Below, in pieces: positions 59,469-64,000 of a stretch of 64,000 nt of DNA. The DNA lies in NCBI RefSeq assembly GCF_036588685.1, contig NC_086380.1, positions 67,778,180 to 67,842,179 of the forward strand, read 5' to 3'. Positions within the stretch are counted from its first letter, which is position 1; each line of letters begins with the position of its first letter. Source of the DNA: Mytilus trossulus. Taxonomy: Eukaryota; Mollusca; Bivalvia; Mytilida; Mytilidae. The notes below the pieces were generated by a model. It was not told where the DNA came from. It did not search any database and was given only the letters and a program-made list of their open reading frames with translations. The translations under genes were made by a program, and so were the position numbers.

Positions 59469-60293
59469 ATAGTTTATTTCAAGGACATCCATGCGTATTG
59501 CGATCATCGGATTTTTACGGGATGGGTCATACTGAGGTCACTTTGCATACGGAAAATATGTCGGGGGGAATTGCTTCCTGGAATTAAGATAAAGTAATCT
59601 TCTTTTAAATATGAATATATTAAAGAATTTTCATCAGAAAAAAGTATATGTACATAAGTTTTATAATGAAAACTATCCATTGAGTTATAAAAAAACATAA
59701 ACATATTTTTTTTTAATTTGAGGTTTCTTATGACTTTAAAGTAAAATATAAATATAACAAGAATGACAAAATATGTGAGCCCTGTTAAAATGTGGGTGCA
59801 TTATGGGTTATGCTCTTGTTTCGCATGCATGAACATTGACCTGTAGATATATTTTCATTTTTTGTGTCGGTGTGTTGCTGTCTTGTTATATGTATTCTCA
59901 CTTATTCTTTCCCCCGCTTTACATACTTTAAATTTGCGTTATCGAACATAAAATAATTATGTTTGTATTCGATGTTATAATTTTATTCCCTACTGATGCC
60001 GCCATACATTCTTTTACATTAATACTTGTGACGACCTTTTTGATTCTTTATTTAGAAAATACAGACATATGTTTAACAATGGAGCTATTCATTTACTCAT
60101 AAAAAATGAAAACAGAGAAAATTTAATGCTACACAGTAAAAATCTGTTGATTATTTTTGTTATTGAATGTGAAGTCTCAAAAATGTGCACAGATTTTTTT
60201 TCACTGCAAATAAAAACAAAATGACCAACCTCTGTTTTTAGGTCATTACAGTCGTAATTATACGATATATTTAGGCTGTTTTTAATACTCAAT
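59469..60293. other. No gene recognised
   Basis: AT-rich intron sequence between the Ngaro end and the next MITE; no repeat or exon recognised. Confidence 0.6.
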
Positions 60294-60598
60294 GGCCGAG
60301 TTCACTTGAAACTCTACAATCGACTTCAGAGTTAATAGATTATCACGTGAACGCACCAGAGTTGATATTCGAAACAAATCTAAGTACATTTTGTAACTCT
60401 AGGGTAAGGCCCTGATCAAGCATAAACAATAAAATATTCTCATTGGTTTGACGTCATTCAAGAGTTTCTCGAGTTTAACCCTGGCTCAACGAGGGTTTGA
60501 ACCAGGAACGCGGGGTTAACTCGAGTGGTTCAAGTAAAATCGTATTGTTGAAACCCGAGTAAGTAAAGTTAACTCGAGAGTTTCAAATGAACTCGGCC
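60294..60598. mobile_element. 305-bp Harbinger-like MITE
   Basis: Ends GGCCGAGTTCACTTGAAAC and an inverted copy with one mismatch in ~22 bases, flanked by AAT on both sides (60291-60293, 60599-60601). A 3-bp duplication and GGCC ends suggest PIF/Harbinger. It contains several CTCGAG-type words and no frame. Confidence 0.65.
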
Positions 60599-60689
60599 AA
60601 TGTAAGATAATTTCCCTGGCCTCAATTTCTGTTGTAGATTTGGTAAAAAGCTCGATATTTATTTGTTTTATACGCCTGTTTACGGGACG

Positions 60690-61165
60690 TATTATGGTAT
60701 ACCAATGTCCGTCCGTCCGTATATCCGTCGTCAACATGTCGGAAAATAACTCAAAAACACTTGACCCAATTGCCCTGAAACTTTGGTGAATTGTTTATCT
60801 ATTGACATGAGCTCCCTTTCGATTTTGATAAATTTAAGATTCTGTGTTTCCGATTTATAAATTGATAATTGAAAAAGGGGGGGGCAGTTTTCCGACAATA
60901 ATTCAAAAATGCTTTCAGCAGTTTTTCGTGGATTTTTGGTGAATTGTTTATATCTAATAACATAAGCTCCCTTTGAAATTTGTTTCATTTTAGATTTTAC
61001 ATATTGGAGTTTTGCGATTTTATTTATCTATAAGGGGATTTTTCAGGTTTTGAACAATGCTTTGAGCAGTTATCATGAAACTTTGGTGACTTGTTTATAT
61101 CTATTAAGATAACCTCCATTCATTTTTTCATGAATTTCTGATATGACATTGAAAAGTCATTGAAC
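60690..61165 (+). repeat. ~150-bp tandem repeat, three copies
   Basis: 'tttggtgaattgtttat' recurs at 60782, 60935 and 61082 (spacing 153 and 147), each followed by a variant of 'agctccctttcg'. Confidence 0.75.
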
Positions 61166-61191
61166 TTTATTCTTTGAAAATGGGACGGGAC

Positions 61192-61420
61192 ATCAATAGT
61201 TATCAAAGGTACCAGGCTTATAATTTAATACGCCAGACGCGCGTTTCGTCTTCATAAGACTCATCAGTGACGCTCATATCAAAATAATTTTAAAGCCAAA
61301 CAAGTACAGAGCATTGAGGACCCAAAATTCCAAAATGTTGTGCCAAATACAGCTAAGGTAGTCTATGCCTGGGATAAGAAAATCCTTCGGATTTCGAAAA
61401 ATTCAAACTTTTGTAGACAG
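61192..61420 (+). repeat. Dispersed repeat upstream of exon 2
   Basis: A compact block with 'acgccagacgcgcgtttcgt' and 'actcatcagtgacgctca'. I recall similar blocks in bivalve sequences; this is memory, not a search. No gene frame is seen. Confidence 0.45.
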
Positions 61421-61846
61421 GAAATTTATAAAAATATCAAGTGCTCATGGCGCAGTTGTTCGTTAGTTTTTACTTTCACCGTTACAGTTGGAAACAATCT
61501 TGTGAGAATTTTTGCAAAAGAAATTAAAAATAATTTGTACATTTTTTTTCTATGCAAATAAGTACAAACAAAATAGTGTTAGTGTAAGTACGTACACGGT
61601 TGTAACAACGAATCTTTAAAGAGCGCGTCATCTTTTCGACTCGTGAAGTATGTTACTATCTTTCTAATTTCAATTACCCTTCGAAATTCGAAGAAAACAG
61701 ATTTTTTTTTAATATAAAGAAGAAATTAGAAGTAACGCACATCCGCCGTTCAAAGTTATAAGCTTGGAATTATTGATGAGTTATTTAGTTCTTTTTTTTT
61801 CTTACATGTATTATCATGGCGTAATACATCAAATTTATTTTCGTAG

Positions 61847-62697
61847 ATTTCTGTCCACAAGAACTGGTATCAATCAGAAGCGATAACATCGAAATTCCTG
61901 TTGGGATAGCACAAGGCAGCTTTGCAGTAGACCCGATACCAGGTGGACAAATATGGGTAACTTATGGTTACAGTGACATCAACGAAATCTTCCAATACAA
62001 ATCTTTGGAATTACTTAAATATGACGTCGAAAAAGGAACGCACAAACTCCCGTTCTTTTGCGAAGGAACAGGACATGTGGTTTATAAAAACTCTTTATAT
62101 TGTCATAAGGGAATGAGCAACAAAATTGTTAAATTTAACCTACTTCAGAAAAAGTGGGAGAAAGAAGTAGCCTTGGACAACGCAGGCGTCCATAACAAAT
62201 ACCCATACCAGAGTGGGAAATTTTCAGACATTGATTTTGCCGTAGACGAAAAAGGATTATGGGTAATTTACGCTACGACATATTCCAACGGAAATATTGT
62301 TATAGTAAAACTTAATGACGACACACTAGAGATTTTGGAGACGTGGGTTACGAATATACCGAAAACAAAAGTTGGAAATGCATTTATGATTTGCGGAGTT
62401 ATGTATGCAACAGATTCGTACGAAAATATCCCGACTTTTATCAAATATTCATTTAATACAAACAACGGCGGTAGCAAGGTTCTAAAAGACAATGAAATAA
62501 TATTTCCAAACACTATTGATGATAAATTTGCTAAGAACTACATGTTGGACTACAATCCAATTCAGAAGAAGCTTTATGCTTGGAATCATGGTCGTGTGGA
62601 AGTTTATTCTGTGTCTTCTAAATCTTATTACCCGTTTCAAGTAGGTGCAAACCGCGTTAAACGACGAAATTCTCGAAAGAAAAGGAAAAGAAATTGA
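61847..62697 (+). CDS. Olfactomedin-like gene, exon 2 (OLF domain)
   Basis: Follows the acceptor '..ttttcgtag' and is entered in phase 1, restoring Asp and then FCPQELVS. It encodes nearly the whole olfactomedin domain (residues ~218-486): LPFFCEGTGHVVYKNSLYCH, IDFAVDEKGLWVIYAT, FMICGVMYAT, and the signature NPIQKKLYAWNHG. The Cys in FCPQ and the Cys in MICG probably form the conserved disulfide. The protein ends in a very basic tail, RVKRRNSRKKRKRN, with possible heparin- or matrix-binding properties. Stop at 62695-62697. Olfactomedin proteins are secreted, usually oligomeric, and act in the extracellular matrix; the exact role here is unknown. Confidence 0.92.
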
Positions 62698-64000
62698 TTC
62701 CCGAAAGAGTTTTACGTTTTTGTAGATTATTCTTTGAAAGGAAAACTATAAACAGTGTTGAACACGAACAATTGTTTTGCCGATGGAGTTTTCACGTGTT
62801 AGGAATGTAATTGGTATGAAGTTGATATTTATTTAAAGTAATAGAACGAAATTGGAAGGAGCACTTCCTTTTATTGTACATGATATCAAATTATCTTGTT
62901 TATTATTGTTCCACAATTGAATATATCAAAAGAAAACGTTTTTGTCCATCATTGTTATTACATATTTCACTCCAATCAACTGTTGGAAATATTTCGCGTT
63001 AGTCAAACAATTTATCAATAATTTGTACTAATCACTTTATTAGGAGGGTCTGGACGAAAAAAAAATGGATCAAAAGTACTGAATACTTGTCCAATAATTA
63101 AAATATAAGGGGGGATAAAGAATAATGGCGTGATAAAATACAAGGGATAGAGAATAAGTAATTCGGTGATATAGTGTAAAACAGAGAATAATTAGGTATA
63201 CAATAAAAGAAAAGAGAATAATGGGCAAAATTTTTGAAAATAGCTTACAAAAAGAATTAATTGGAGAATCTCCCTATTCCATAATACCCTCATGTAGTAT
63301 AGATTCAGTAAAGGGTACGGAATTGGGTTTGATAAACATCGTTTAGTATTGTCGATTGAATTCTTTTTTTATATATATATTTGTATAATAATGGATTATT
63401 GTTGCTAGTCTTTTTCATTTATTTCCCAGATGATAATTCATATTTGTTTATATTTCACGCATTATTAATTACTATTCGAATTTGTATATATTTATCTTTA
63501 ATTGATATTCAACTTGTTGCATTATTTGATAAAGTTTTGATATTAAAAGGGAAAATAAATACTGTATTTGTACTTCACACGGAAAACATAACATGCACCA
63601 CTAGCGGATCAATATAACAAATGCACCACAAATTTTAGAACTCAAAAATAGTTTGTCAACAAAGAATTAATTGTGCAGTGATAGTGATAGATATAAGAAG
63701 ATGTGGTATGAGTGACAATGAGATTACTCTCCATCCAAGTCACAATTTACAAAAGTAAACCATACTCATGATAGGTCAAGGTACGATATTCGACACGGAG
63801 CCTTGGCTCACTGTGACGCCGAATAATAAGCTATAAAGGGCCCCAAAAAATACTAGTGTTAAACCATTCAAACGGAAAAACCATCGATCTTATCTACATG
63901 AAAAAAAAAACGAAAAACGAGAAACACTCATGAACCACAGCAACAAACGACAAATACTGAACATTAAATTTCTGATATAGGACAGTTGCAAACAATTGCA
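62698..64000. other. 3' flank of the olfactomedin-like gene
   Basis: No close AATAAA follows the stop; one lies at about 63554. An 'agagaataat' repeat block covers 63105-63240. The rest up to the R1 copy is AT-rich with no gene. Confidence 0.55.
63690..63960 (-). repeat. Dispersed repeat R1, minus copy
   Basis: Reverse-complement match to 43680-43890, including 'gccaaggctccgtgt' and 'ggatggagagt'. Confidence 0.7.

Larger units (their letters stand above)
32901..61846 (+). other. 28.9 kb intron of the olfactomedin-like gene
   Basis: Donor GTAAGT at 32901; acceptor '..ttttcgtag' ending at 61846. Phases match (G|AT restores an Asp codon). The intron holds the foldback element, the Mutator-like MITE, Ngaro copy 2 with its two nested insertions, a Harbinger-like MITE and tandem repeats. 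Most of its length is mobile DNA. Confidence 0.85.

Overview
The window looks like AT-rich nuclear DNA of a bivalve mollusc, most likely a mytilid mussel. The grounds are very sparse coding, split genes with GT..AG introns, an olfactomedin-domain gene, a B-box/beta-propeller gene, Ngaro-type tyrosine-recombinase retrotransposons, and several dispersed repeats that I associate from memory with Mytilus. The species call is inference; no database was searched.

Layout. 0.4-1.9 kb: remains of a gene for a protein built from 14-residue repeats, arranged as 42-residue superrepeats and then as six nearly identical 14-residue units. 4.66-4.75 kb: a lone Cys-rich exon candidate on the minus strand. 6.4-11.45 kb: a decayed Ngaro retrotransposon (minus strand) with the split repeats A1-ORFs-B1A2-B2, possibly sitting in an older Harbinger-like element. 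11.5-17.5 kb: truncated copies and 3' tails of a Penelope-like retroelement and other dispersed repeats. 19.8-21.5 kb: an intact B-box/coiled-coil/beta-propeller gene. 21.5-28.9 kb: no gene recognised. 28.9-31.7 kb: a broken Penelope-like element and a tRNA-derived SINE.

32.2-62.7 kb is one host gene. Exon 1 (signal peptide and helical stalk) and exon 2 (olfactomedin domain) are separated by a 28.9 kb intron with matching splice phases (500 aa protein). The intron is a nest of mobile DNA: a foldback element (33.0-34.5 kb), a Mutator-like MITE with a 9-bp target duplication (34.7-35.3 kb), and a second Ngaro element (35.7-59.5 kb). That Ngaro is itself split by a 15.36 kb insertion with long inverted arms made of phased 16-bp palindromes (38.7-54.1 kb), and by a 3.34 kb DNA transposon with 5-bp target duplication (55.8-59.1 kb). 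Subtracting the two insertions returns the host Ngaro to about 5.09 kb, against 5.07 kb for the other copy, which supports the reconstruction.

The most unusual items are the 15.36 kb palindrome-armed insertion and its possible cargo exons, the 3.34 kb element with GATGACCGTAA arrays, and the 14-residue repeat gene. Of the transposon genes, only Gag and Pol of the second Ngaro are fully open; the other retroelement reading frames carry stops or frameshifts.
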